From NCBI RefSeq assembly GCF_024679245.1, contig NC_090183.1:23941355-24005354 (forward strand): a stretch of 64,000 nt of DNA. The letters are read 5' to 3'. The translations under genes and the position numbers were made by a program. This DNA comes from Pseudorasbora parva. Lineage: Eukaryota; Chordata; Actinopteri; Cypriniformes; Gobionidae. Positions 16,515 through 21,779 of this stretch are shown one piece after another; within the stretch, counting starts at the first letter, position 1; the number at the start of each line of letters is the position of its first letter. The notes under the pieces were generated by a model. It was not told the origin of the DNA. It saw nothing but the letters and a program-made list of their open reading frames with translations, and did no database searches.

Positions 16515-17122
16515 CTTTTTTCTCCAATTGAAAATGTTCTAGTGAGTAATCATATCTAAATTTTTCAGTTGGCTGAATTGAATTTCTGTTAAATAAATTG
16601 CATCAATTCTCAGAATGCCAACTGAAAAATTCCCAAATATTTTTTCAATTGGAGACAATCAAAAAAAATTTTTTATTAAACGCAAATGAAACTTAATTAC
16701 GATACAGGATATTCTCTCTCAAATAAATAAAGAATAAAATAAAATCTTGCTTCTAACGTATATTTACTGTATTTTGTTTTGAGGACATTCAGATATGCTT
16801 AATGAAAAAACAAATGTTTAAGAAAACACATTTTGCTGCATGACGGAAAATCTTACTGTTACCTGGAGTGAGGTCTGAAGTGCAGTGGTTGGTTTGATGC
16901 ATAACCGCTACTATATCCAGGAATATACTCTGGTTTAGGAGGAGGACTGGCCATGTAGCTTCCATAACGAGGATCCACATGGGGCCAGGGTCTTTCTCTC
17001 CCTCTTGGGTCTGTAGGTGGGTAGTAATACGGTGTTTGGTGGGAGGATCTGTAGTGGTCGTCTCTGTCACTAGACTGGTACTGATGGCCTGGCATATGCC
17101 AGCCTTGCCCTCTGGGCTCCAT
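2083..17122 (-). CDS. sec16b: sec16b, ER exit site scaffold protein (21 exons, C-terminus outside window)
   Basis: Sec16B is a scaffold at endoplasmic reticulum exit sites that organises COPII coat assembly, and it has also been linked to peroxisome formation. Reading the minus strand from the ATG at 17122, 21 exons join with GT/AG junctions and consistent phase to give 880 codons. Residues 1-220 are a Tyr/Pro/Gln-rich N-terminus. Residues 222-290 hold the conserved start of the central domain ([19 protein letters not shown]). Residues 291-670 are the helical ACE1-type Sec13-binding core, with RRHxLL-like helices such as [23 protein letters not shown] and [10 protein letters not shown]. The rest is a low-complexity Pro/Ser-rich tail. 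Human SEC16B has about 1060 residues, and the final exon here ends in a GTGAGT donor, so roughly the last 150-200 residues should lie left of position 1. Introns hold many MITEs and one intact Tc1/mariner element. SEC16A is less likely because the protein is short. The gene assignment is firm; paralogue status is not tested. Confidence 0.93.
2965..3063 (-). CDS. sec16b: sec16b coding exon 20
   Basis: 33 codons, Asn/Ser-rich ([20 protein letters not shown]). AAGCAG acceptor, GTATAT donor, phase 0 on both sides. Confidence 0.7.
3230..3258 (-). CDS. sec16b: sec16b coding exon 19 (microexon)
   Basis: A 29-base exon encoding [10 protein letters not shown] across the junction. Supported only by splice sites (CTAAG acceptor, GTGAGA donor) and by keeping phase between exons 18 and 20. 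Confidence 0.6.
3321..3615. mobile_element. MITE with TA target and TA-rich interior
   Basis: Starts TACACTACAGTTCACAAG, reads GTTTGGGGTC, and ends GACCCCAAACTTTTAAACAG then TAGTGTA, an imperfect terminal inverted repeat with TA at both ends (Tc1/mariner-type MITE). The middle is two long (TA)n runs around an AT-rich inverted repeat. It lies in a sec16b intron. Fragments of the same family occur near 10440-10584/12143-12235, 14255-14375 and 31320-31358. Confidence 0.85.
3661..3841. mobile_element. Short MITE (GTTTACACGACAA ends)
   Basis: Left end GGGTATGTTTACACGACAA is mirrored by TTGTGTAAACAGCCCC at the right. No coding capacity. Intronic in sec16b, immediately 3' of exon 18 in the gene's orientation. 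Confidence 0.65.
3879..4199 (-). CDS. sec16b: sec16b coding exon 18
   Basis: 106 codons, rich in Ser, Pro, Gln and His ([20 protein letters not shown]). This is typical of the disordered tail of Sec16B. CTGTAG acceptor and GTTAAG donor. Confidence 0.82.
4355..4436 (-). CDS. sec16b: sec16b coding exon 17
   Basis: 27 codons ([20 protein letters not shown]...). Low conservation; supported by CTTAG acceptor, GTTATT donor and correct phase. Confidence 0.7.
5248..5361 (-). CDS. sec16b: sec16b coding exon 16, end of ACE1 core
   Basis: 38 codons including [16 protein letters not shown] and DPDWLVQIR, matching the end of the conserved core (LKLSDPxxxxxxxxxDLEPDWLxQLR). Donor GTAAAC. Confidence 0.93.
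5475..5612 (-). CDS. sec16b: sec16b coding exon 15
   Basis: 46 codons with [20 protein letters not shown] and [10 protein letters not shown], matching YKLLYASRLxDxGLxSQALHYCE. Phase 0 at both ends; donor GTAACA. Confidence 0.96.
5756..6008. mobile_element. MITE, Tc1/mariner-type, TA duplication
   Basis: Ends CACTCTTAAAAATG and CACCTTTAAGGGTG are inverted and flanked by TA on both sides (5754-5755 and 6009-6010). The interior is built from GGTTCTTT/AAGAACC inverted phrases. It lies in the sec16b intron between exons 14 and 15. Confidence 0.85.
6539..6644 (-). CDS. sec16b: sec16b coding exon 14
   Basis: Encodes [20 protein letters not shown] and IPAFQ, a conserved TEIFEYCQxLG helix. TGCAG acceptor and GTACAA donor. 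Confidence 0.95.
6742..6853 (-). CDS. sec16b: sec16b coding exon 13
   Basis: Encodes [20 protein letters not shown] and [10 protein letters not shown], matching the AHFCYLMAxVPFG...LVLLGS motif. TTCTTAG acceptor, GTGAAG donor. Confidence 0.94.
6966..7083 (-). CDS. sec16b: sec16b coding exon 12
   Basis: Encodes [20 protein letters not shown] through ITMGDTLG, the conserved WGDWRPHLA core of ACE1. TTGCAG acceptor and GTAATA donor. Confidence 0.95.
7436..7475. repeat. (AAT)n microsatellite
   Basis: About 13 trinucleotide units in a sec16b intron. Confidence 0.95.
7528..7609 (-). CDS. sec16b: sec16b coding exon 11
   Basis: Encodes [20 protein letters not shown] and RIPSVSM, matching the Sec16 motif [16 protein letters not shown]. 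Donor GTAATT. Just 3' of it in the intron is an ATT microsatellite. Confidence 0.95.
7620..10179. other. sec16b intron 10 with old repeat fragments
   Basis: No exon seen. At about 8090-8210 lies a diverged copy of a dispersed repeat also present at about 30150-30265 (shared phrases GTGATTTTCT, TTTGTCTTTG, GACAGACA and CTTTAAGA). Around 9360-9450 is a reverse-oriented fragment of the GTTTGGGGTC MITE family. The segment 8580-9310 is GC-richer and unrecognised. Confidence 0.5.
10180..10277 (-). CDS. sec16b: sec16b coding exon 10
   Basis: Encodes [20 protein letters not shown] followed by [12 protein letters not shown], the highly conserved [12 protein letters not shown] motif of Sec16 proteins. 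GCAG acceptor and GTTTGT donor. Confidence 0.96.
10587..12142 (-). mobile_element. Complete Tc1/mariner (DD37E) transposon with IR/DR ends
   Basis: Outer ends carry CAGGGAGTGCAGAATTATTA followed by GGCAA in inverted orientation at 10587-10611 and 12118-12142. Near-copies with one change (GTGCATAATTATTAGGCAA) lie inside both ends at 10770-10788 and 11944-11962, in the same direction as the outer copy at that end. They lie 177 and 174 bases inward. This is the paired direct-repeat (IR/DR) layout known from some Tc1 elements such as Sleeping Beauty. A TA precedes the left end; the right flank reads CA, a probable one-base decay of the duplication. One intact transposase gene lies between the repeats. 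The host site is a sec16b intron, inside an older GTTTGGGGTC-type MITE. Confidence 0.95.
10908..11924 (-). CDS. Tc1/mariner transposase, DD37E, intact
   Basis: 338 residues without a stop. Residues 5-45 form a paired-type helix-turn-helix ([16 protein letters not shown]). A basic stretch [12 protein letters not shown] at 49-60 could serve as nuclear signal and AT-hook-like linker. The DDE triad is D144 (LWTDEMR), D237 (FMQDNAPSH) and E275 (DLNPIENLW). Between the last two acidic residues there are 37 residues, not the 34 of classical Tc1, which fits the DD37E (Traveler/TRT) group described in vertebrates. The usual length is about 340. The enzyme would cut and rejoin DNA at the terminal repeats at TA sites. 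It is transcribed in the same direction as sec16b. Intact triad and frame suggest a young copy; activity is not shown. Confidence 0.95.
   Translation of the reverse strand: MGQKKDLTGSEKSKIVRYIAEGCSSLKIAKLLKRDHRTIKRFIQNSQQGRKKRVEKPRRKITARKLRKVKRAAAKMPLATSLAIFQSCNITGVPKSTRCAILRDMAKVRKAESRPPLNKTHKLKRQDWAKKYLKTDFSKVLWTDEMRVSLDGPDGWARGWIGKGQRAPVRLRRQQGGGGVLVWAGIIKDELEGPFRVEDGVKLNSQSYCQFLEDTFFKQWYRKKSASFKKNMIFMQDNAPSHASKYSTAWLARKGIKEENLMIWPPCSPDLNPIENLWSIIKCAIYKEGKQYTSLNSVWEAVVAAARNVDGEQIKTLTESMDGRLLSVLAKKGGYIGH
12359..12589 (-). CDS. sec16b: sec16b coding exon 9
   Basis: 77 codons beginning [16 protein letters not shown] and ending [14 protein letters not shown], both conserved in Sec16B around a variable acidic linker. 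Donor GTCAGC. The next intron contains the DD37E transposon. Confidence 0.95.
12742..12880 (-). CDS. sec16b: sec16b coding exon 8
   Basis: Encodes [20 protein letters not shown] through [14 protein letters not shown], a helical part of the ACE1 region. Donor GTAAGT is strong. Confidence 0.95.
13530..13591 (-). CDS. sec16b: sec16b coding exon 7
   Basis: Encodes [20 protein letters not shown], matching the vertebrate Sec16B stretch VILNDxxEQEEMRxFxGPL. Donor GTATAA. Confidence 0.93.
13675..13820 (-). CDS. sec16b: sec16b coding exon 6, start of central conserved domain
   Basis: Contains [20 protein letters not shown] followed by an Ala/Glu-rich turn and VELHSLE, the diagnostic opening of the Sec16 central conserved domain. 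AG acceptor and GTTAGA donor, phase 0 exit. Confidence 0.95.
13820..14445. other. sec16b introns 4-5 with MITE fragment
   Basis: The longer part, 14110-14440, holds a reverse-oriented GTTTGGGGTC-family fragment (about 14255-14375) and no other feature. Confidence 0.5.
13986..14106 (-). CDS. sec16b: sec16b coding exon 5
   Basis: Contains [13 protein letters not shown], which matches the motif just before the central conserved domain of vertebrate Sec16B. CTTTAG acceptor and GTTTGT donor. Confidence 0.88.
14445..14529 (-). CDS. sec16b: sec16b coding exon 4
   Basis: Encodes [20 protein letters not shown] and eight more residues; ends in phase 0 before a GTTTGT donor. No domain; conservation not recognised, the call rests on frame and position. 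Confidence 0.7.
14654..14750 (-). CDS. sec16b: sec16b coding exon 3
   Basis: Encodes about 32 residues ([17 protein letters not shown]...). The donor I infer is GTCTGT, weaker than its neighbours, but it is the only one that keeps the frame into exon 4; the alternative phase gives a stop. Confidence 0.75.
14822..14922 (-). CDS. sec16b: sec16b coding exon 2
   Basis: Encodes a Tyr-rich segment ([20 protein letters not shown]) that resembles the Tyr-rich N-terminal part of mammalian Sec16B. AG acceptor and GTACGT donor; completes an arginine codon from exon 1. Confidence 0.85.
15430..15815 (+). repeat. Retroposon 3' end (GCTATATAAATAAA-tail family)
   Basis: Contains the phrase TTCCTTGCCACTGTCGCCTC followed by TGGCTTGCTGAGTTGGGG and ends TAAAGTGCTATATCAATAAA, a tail shared with 55600-55850 and 38660-38738. 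This looks like a LINE or SINE 3' untranslated region common in fish. Family name not assigned. Confidence 0.65.
16428..16512. repeat. (TA)n microsatellite
   Basis: About 42 dinucleotide units. Confidence 0.98.
16515..16670. mobile_element. MITE with CTCCAATTGAAAA ends, copy 1
   Basis: Left CTCCAATTGAAAATGTTC and right TTTTTCAATTGGAGAC are inverted, and interior phrases are also inverted about a centre (AAATTTTTCAGTTGGC against GCCAACTGAAAAATT). A second copy lies at 55105-55262. Confidence 0.8.
16863..17122 (-). CDS. sec16b: sec16b coding exon 1 (start codon)
   Basis: Begins [16 protein letters not shown] and encodes residues 1-86. The acceptor is TTCTTTAG, just upstream of 17147, so the exon also carries about 25 bases of 5' UTR and a separate noncoding first exon must exist upstream. 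The donor is GTAACA. The ATG at 17122 is the first in the exon; the frame stays open upstream but only with a TTG. Confidence 0.85.
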
Positions 17123-17360
17123 CACACAACACAGTGCCAAACAAACCTAAAGAAAACTGCACTTGCAAAGATAAAAGTCAGTTATTAGTGACAACAGAGG
17201 GGGATTGTGTCTGCTGTATCCACACTAAGTCAAATGCTATCAGTGAACATAGATACAGAGGCTGTTTATCAGGAAGGGAGCAGTAAATCAAAAACATGTT
17301 TTCAGAATTTAGAACAAATTGTAAATAACATTTTGTATTTTACCAGGGCATATGAAAAAC

Positions 17361-17709
17361 TGGTTCCACATTATACGCTCTCTTTAATTACTATGTATTT
17401 ACATCAAACTGGTTTGTTTGGTGCAATAAATATACTAATAGAGTTGGTGTTGTATTGCAAAACACTTCAGCTGCTATTGAGGTGGAAGACTGGTAAGGTT
17501 AAGGACAGGTTTAGAGGTTAGTTTTAAGTCCGGATTAAGGTGTATGGGAAGGGTATTTATAGATGTAATTACATAAATTAATAATAACAGGTTTAATTAC
17601 ATGCAGGTGTTTTTTTAAACATACAATAAGTGCACTGTAATGATTCATTCAAAATCATTACCGAATGTTAGTAAATAGCAGTTAAAGACACTTAATTTAA
17701 AGTGGGTCT
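17361..17709. mobile_element. MITE of the GGGTCCCACTTTA family, diverged copy
   Basis: Diverged relative of the elements at 28438 and 34538. It shares AACACTTCAGCTGCTATTGA, GGTTAAGGACAGGTTTAGAGG, ATTACATGCAGGT and the end AATTTAAAGTGGGTCT. It is the oldest-looking of the three. Confidence 0.75.
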
Positions 17710-18292
17710 GAAAAATGTTTTAACTGTCATGTACATAGAAAGGAAAATAGACCTACTGTAAGATTCATGTTTTATTTTTGATGTACAACAATGTCACAAA
17801 TGACAATAACATTACTGAAACATTTCTCTTAAAAAAGCAAATTTCAATAACTCACAGTTTCTATTTGAGATGTTTTCCATACAGACAATCGCAGTTCACT
17901 GAGTACTGTGTCCTGTCACAGTTTCAAAGTGCACATGCCACATCATTTCAAAGCACAACACAAAGCTGACTCATGGAGTGGACCTGCCTTATAGTCTCAA
18001 AGTCTTTCTTCTCTGCCCTTCAACCCCTAAAAAAGGGAAATCAATGGAGTCAAAATACACCTTATATCTGATGCATCTCGTTGTGGCTATTCTGAACAGC
18101 AGTTTTCAGCACTGTGCAACAGCTGGACATTTTTAGTTTCAATCTAAACACATTGAACATTTAGTTTTAATCTAAATAATCTTAATACACAGAAGGTATA
18201 TTTGTGTAAAAAAAAGCACTAATATGCGTCTAAACATAAACAATTATACAGATAAAATAACGGTATATGTGAAATAAATCAAAACTGGACTT

Positions 18293-18500
18293 ACAGTATG
18301 TTTGCATACACAGGTTTGACAGACGCCTGAGCCTATGCACTCACTCCCATATTTGGAAAATTTGAAGTTGCCACGTCGTGCGGAACCATTGCGTACAGAC
18401 GCTGTAGCTGCTCGGAAACACTTCGGAGAAACACAATATTTCTCATGATGGGAGGACATCACTGCCATTTTATGAAGGGAACTAGACAATTTCACTACAG
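18293..18500 (-). other. Possible 5' noncoding exon of sec16b
   Basis: Coding exon 1 of sec16b begins with untranslated bases behind an acceptor, so an upstream exon is required. This GC-richer minus-strand block ends in the strong donor CTGTAAGT at 18292-18287 and has CG-rich sequence (GCACGACGTGGC). No promoter motif or similarity was identified, so this is a guess from position and donor strength. Confidence 0.25.
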
Positions 18501-18746
18501 TCATGCTGTTAAGATTAATGAAGAAAACTGATTTTGAAACTTTTAAGAGCTTCTTACAAATGATTCTTTAGAAATTGTATTCCAGGTAATGGAATTAAGT
18601 AAATAGGCTACTGATCAACCTTTGGTCATTAATCAGACAAAAACATTATTAAGCATTTGGTAAGGTTCTTATTTAGGACTCAATAATCTGAAGTAGGCCT
18701 ACTACAGATTTTATTTTCTTCATTGCAAAAAAATAAAAAAAATAAA

Positions 18747-18766
18747 AGAAGAAGAAGAAGAAGAAG

Positions 18767-18796
<30 letters not shown>
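18747..18796. repeat. (GAA)n microsatellite
   Basis: About 16 trinucleotide units; a T tract of nearly 30 bases follows at 18935-18963. Confidence 0.97.
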
Positions 18797-18799
<3 letters not shown>

Positions 18800-18932
18800 A
18801 AAAACAAAAACAATAATAATTAAGATGTAGATATGTGTTAAAAGTTGTAAAGTAATACCAATGAAATGATTCCTATAAATTAATTAAAGCCAGAAAAGGT
18901 ATGGGTATGATTGTGGCCTTATTTCTTAGCAT

Positions 18933-18965
<33 letters not shown>

Positions 18966-19259
18966 AGATTAAACACAATTTCATGTCGTGATATGTGTAT
19001 GCATTGAATAGTTGTGTATTTTAAGACTATTATTAAACTACAATGATTCAAAATGTACATATTTATATTTGAGTTTATTTAACTTGCCTTAAGAACGTTT
19101 CACAAATAGAAGTTAAACAATCAATTCGAAGACTTCACTAATCCGCCACCAGATGTCACTTTTTAATCACGTTGACCACTCAAAACTCAACCAAAAAAAA
19201 ACGTCTGAGAAAGATTGTTATCCTAAAGAAGCATAATTATTTATTTTGTTTTGTTATTA

Positions 19260-19500
19260 TATTCTTTAGTGATTGGCTACAAATTAGTTTTTATATTTAA
19301 CATATTTACAAAATATATATAATAAAACTAGTTGAATTTAACTATATGCAAATAGAGTTGTCGCTCTCGGGTCGCTCTCCGTGTTTCTTTTACTGTCTAT
19401 GGTTCATGTGCGCACGTCCATGTGAGCCGACCAATCAGGGACGGTATGTAAATGAGACCGGAGCGAGTACTCCACTGTCTCATGACGCGAGCTTCATTTT
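19260..19500 (+). promoter_or_regulatory. gadd45a promoter region
   Basis: Contains a perfect octamer ATGCAAAT at 19346-19353, a CCAAT box (GACCAATCAGG) at about 19429-19439 and an inverted ATTGG at about 19273. The GC content rises sharply after 19360, with several CG dinucleotides. In mammals GADD45A is activated through OCT-1 and CCAAT (NF-Y) motifs, which this arrangement resembles. The transcription start is probably near 19480-19500, but no clear TATA box is placed. Confidence 0.6.
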
Positions 19501-19606
19501 ACAACTCCACTCTGATCGAGCTGGACATTTCTGCGTCTGGATCGCACAGGATTACATGCTTACCAGAGAGCACATACATTGAGGATATCCGTTTCTAATG
19601 TGCAAT

Positions 19607-19647
19607 ATGACTTTTGAAGAACCGTGTGGAGACAACGCAACGGAAAG
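19607..19647 (+). CDS. gadd45a: gadd45a coding exon 1
   Basis: Encodes [13 protein letters not shown] plus two bases of the next codon; donor GTATGT. The ATG is preceded by TGCAAT. Confidence 0.93.
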
Positions 19648-21115
19648 GTATGTTTTCATATAAAACTCACAGGTGTTGCACATTAGTTGGCCGCATGTTG
19701 TCCGTTTGTGCCGTTGAAAGAACACGAAAATCGCAAATAATTTCCCGTAATGTTTTATTTAGATTCTGTCATTGCACTTTTGTCTTGTTGCTTTCTGCAA
19801 CTCCTGCAGAAGTTGGCTCAAACGGCAATACCTGTGTGACATTGATCAGATTTCATCTATTCTTCTGCAAATCTCGTTCAATGCACCTGCCCTACATTTC
19901 GCAGTTTATGAGAATTGTATTGTTCATTTTGTATGAGGGATCGCCTGTAAGTTAAAGCTAATGTGTTTTCTTAGAATGGACACTGTTGAAAGTGCACTGG
20001 AAGAGGTCCTGACTGCTGCTTTACCTCAGGGATGCATCACTGTGGGAGTTTATGAGGCAGCGAAGTCACTTAATGTGTAAGTGATCATTGGAAGATCATT
20101 TCCATCCAAACAGTAGGCCTACCTGTCACTTCATATTTTAAAAAGCTGTTCTTCACTATTGACAAGAGACACTGGTTCTTTTTTGTTTATGTGGTTGCAC
20201 AGTAAGATTAAAAAAAAAAAAGTTTCATTAGATATTTTTTCTGCTTTTGCACAATTCTAAATGCACTTCTATTGACGTTTTTGCAGGGACCCAGACAACG
20301 TGGTCTTATGTCTGTTGGCCACAGATGAGGAGGATGTGAAAGATGTCGCGCTCCAGATTCACTTCACCTTGATTCAAGCGTTCTGCTGCGAGAACGACAT
20401 CAATATCTTGCGAGTGAACAACATGAGACGTCTGGCAGAGATCCTGGAGGGTGTGAAACCGGGAGGAGAGTCGATGGACCTACACTGTGTATTAGTCACC
20501 GTATGTGTCATTTAATTCTCCTTGTATTGGTTTATTGCTCGCACGCATTGCTTCGATCGCAGCTGCGGAATTGTTCATGCATATTCATATTGACTGCCAG
20601 GAAGGTTTAGTTCAACTTTTTGAGGGCGGTATGCCTGAAGTAGTTTAAAGTTCAATGATCCATCAGAGTGTGTCTGTGATGTGGAATTCCAGCCGGTCTG
20701 GAGCTGCAGTAAACTGGCAGCTCTTCAGAGTGATCTAATAGCAGTGCTGAACTTCTGTGGCTGCCTTTAGTGCTCGCAGAACTTCCTGTGCAACAGTGGG
20801 GCATTTCTGCAAACACGGTTTCCTGGAAGAAAAGCTCTGTGAAGTGACCATCTTTAACAAATTAGAGAGAGGCCCTTTGAAAACAAGTACTTGTCCGTTA
20901 ACGGCAGCTGTTAAAACCGCTCGCTGCCAGACCTTCAGAACTGATCTTGAATACATGCAATATACAAGTGCACTTCATAATGTTTCTTTTTTCTCTCACA
21001 GAATCCACAGTCATCCACATGGAAGGATCCAGCCCTCAGCAAACTAAATCGGTTCTGCAGAGACAGCCGGGTTCTGGACCAGTGGGTGCCGGTTATCAAT
21101 CTGCCCGAACGATGA
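19607..21115 (+). CDS. gadd45a: gadd45a, growth arrest and DNA-damage-inducible protein 45 alpha
   Basis: Small acidic stress protein of the L7Ae-like fold. In vertebrates it binds PCNA, p21, CDK1 and MEKK4 and links damage signals to cell-cycle arrest, repair and DNA demethylation. Four coding exons join in phase: 19607-19647, 19975-20076, 20287-20500 and 21002-21115, giving 156 residues. Key features are [19 protein letters not shown] (35-53), the acidic loop DEEDVKD (61-67), the family core [20 protein letters not shown] (69-88) and the C-terminus [12 protein letters not shown]. Choice of alpha over gamma rests on GVYEAAK, VLVTNPxSSxWKDPALS and the end VINLPER, and on gng12 nearby, as in human 1p31. 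Fish often have two gadd45a copies; which one this is cannot be told here. Donors are GTATGT, GTAAGT and GTATGT. The 3' UTR runs to about 21770. Confidence 0.95.
19975..20076 (+). CDS. gadd45a: gadd45a coding exon 2
   Basis: Acceptor TTTTCTTAG; encodes [17 protein letters not shown] and [10 protein letters not shown]; donor GTAAGT. Confidence 0.95.
20287..20500 (+). CDS. gadd45a: gadd45a coding exon 3
   Basis: Acceptor TTTTGCAG; encodes the family core [17 protein letters not shown] and ends at VLVT in phase 0; donor GTATGT. Confidence 0.96.
21002..21115 (+). CDS. gadd45a: gadd45a coding exon 4 (stop codon)
   Basis: Acceptor CTCACAG; encodes [20 protein letters not shown] through [14 protein letters not shown] at 21113-21115. 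Confidence 0.95.
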   Translation, partial: NPQSSTWKDPALSKLNRFCRDSRVLDQWVPVINLPER

Positions 21116-21745
21116 ACAGAAGGGGACAAACAATGTCCCCGCTTTAACGGGCTACTGCACTAGATTCGTGTTCTGCTTTGGATGAAGCTTAATGCCAGTG
21201 AGAATGAGACGTGAGGGGGATTAACGAAATGCAATGGATGAAATGTATTCCACCCAATGATCAGAAGTGTGGATTTTGTGTGTCCTGCTGGACAGTCAAT
21301 TCATGGTTTCACCCCAGAGCAGGAAGAATGACTCAGCACAATGTTCACAGTGCTGCCAGGGAATGACAAGTCCCGCAGTTTGCCGGGAAATAAGACTGTA
21401 CAGGAAACTGAATCACACATGCTGGATTAGAATACTAAAAGTGAGCTGAGAGAGTGGAGCGAGTCCAACTGGAAACTACTCAATGAAATGTGATCAGATG
21501 GACTGTTAAATGTTGGGCATGTGACCCTTTTGCAGACACGCTGCAATTTAAAGACATAACTTAAGATATTAATGCTGTCCTGTATTATAATTATTTAAAA
21601 GGGAATATACAGTCTTTATTGATTTAGATAGACTTGAGTTACTTGTTTAAATTTTTACCTATTCTGGAATATGTTCTCTGTATTTTAAACTGTTAATTTA
21701 TTAATTGTATTTATATTGTTGCTTTCATCCTCGGATATTGTTAAA

Positions 21746-21751
21746 AATAAA
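21746..21751 (+). terminator. gadd45a polyadenylation signal
   Basis: AATAAA about 630 bases after the stop codon, preceded by AT-rich 3' UTR with ATTTA-like instability motifs (for example around 21695-21715). No earlier AATAAA is obvious after the stop. Confidence 0.75.
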
Positions 21752-21779
21752 ATGTCTGACCCATGTATATGTCTTTGGT

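Larger units (their letters stand above)
14923..16862. other. sec16b intron 1 (between coding exons 1 and 2)
   Basis: About 1.9 kb without a recognisable exon. It holds a retroposon 3' end (about 15430-15815), a long TA tract, a MITE and unassigned AT-rich sequence. Confidence 0.7.
17123..19606. other. Divergent intergenic region sec16b / gadd45a
   Basis: Should contain the promoters of both genes. It holds a diverged MITE (17361-17709), a GAA microsatellite, a T tract, one possible sec16b 5' exon and the gadd45a promoter. Confidence 0.7.

Noticed and set aside
19607..21115. gadd45g instead of gadd45a
   Set aside because: Residues around GVYEAAK, VTNPxSSxWKDPALS and VINLPER agree better with the alpha member, and gng12 is nearby as in human 1p31.
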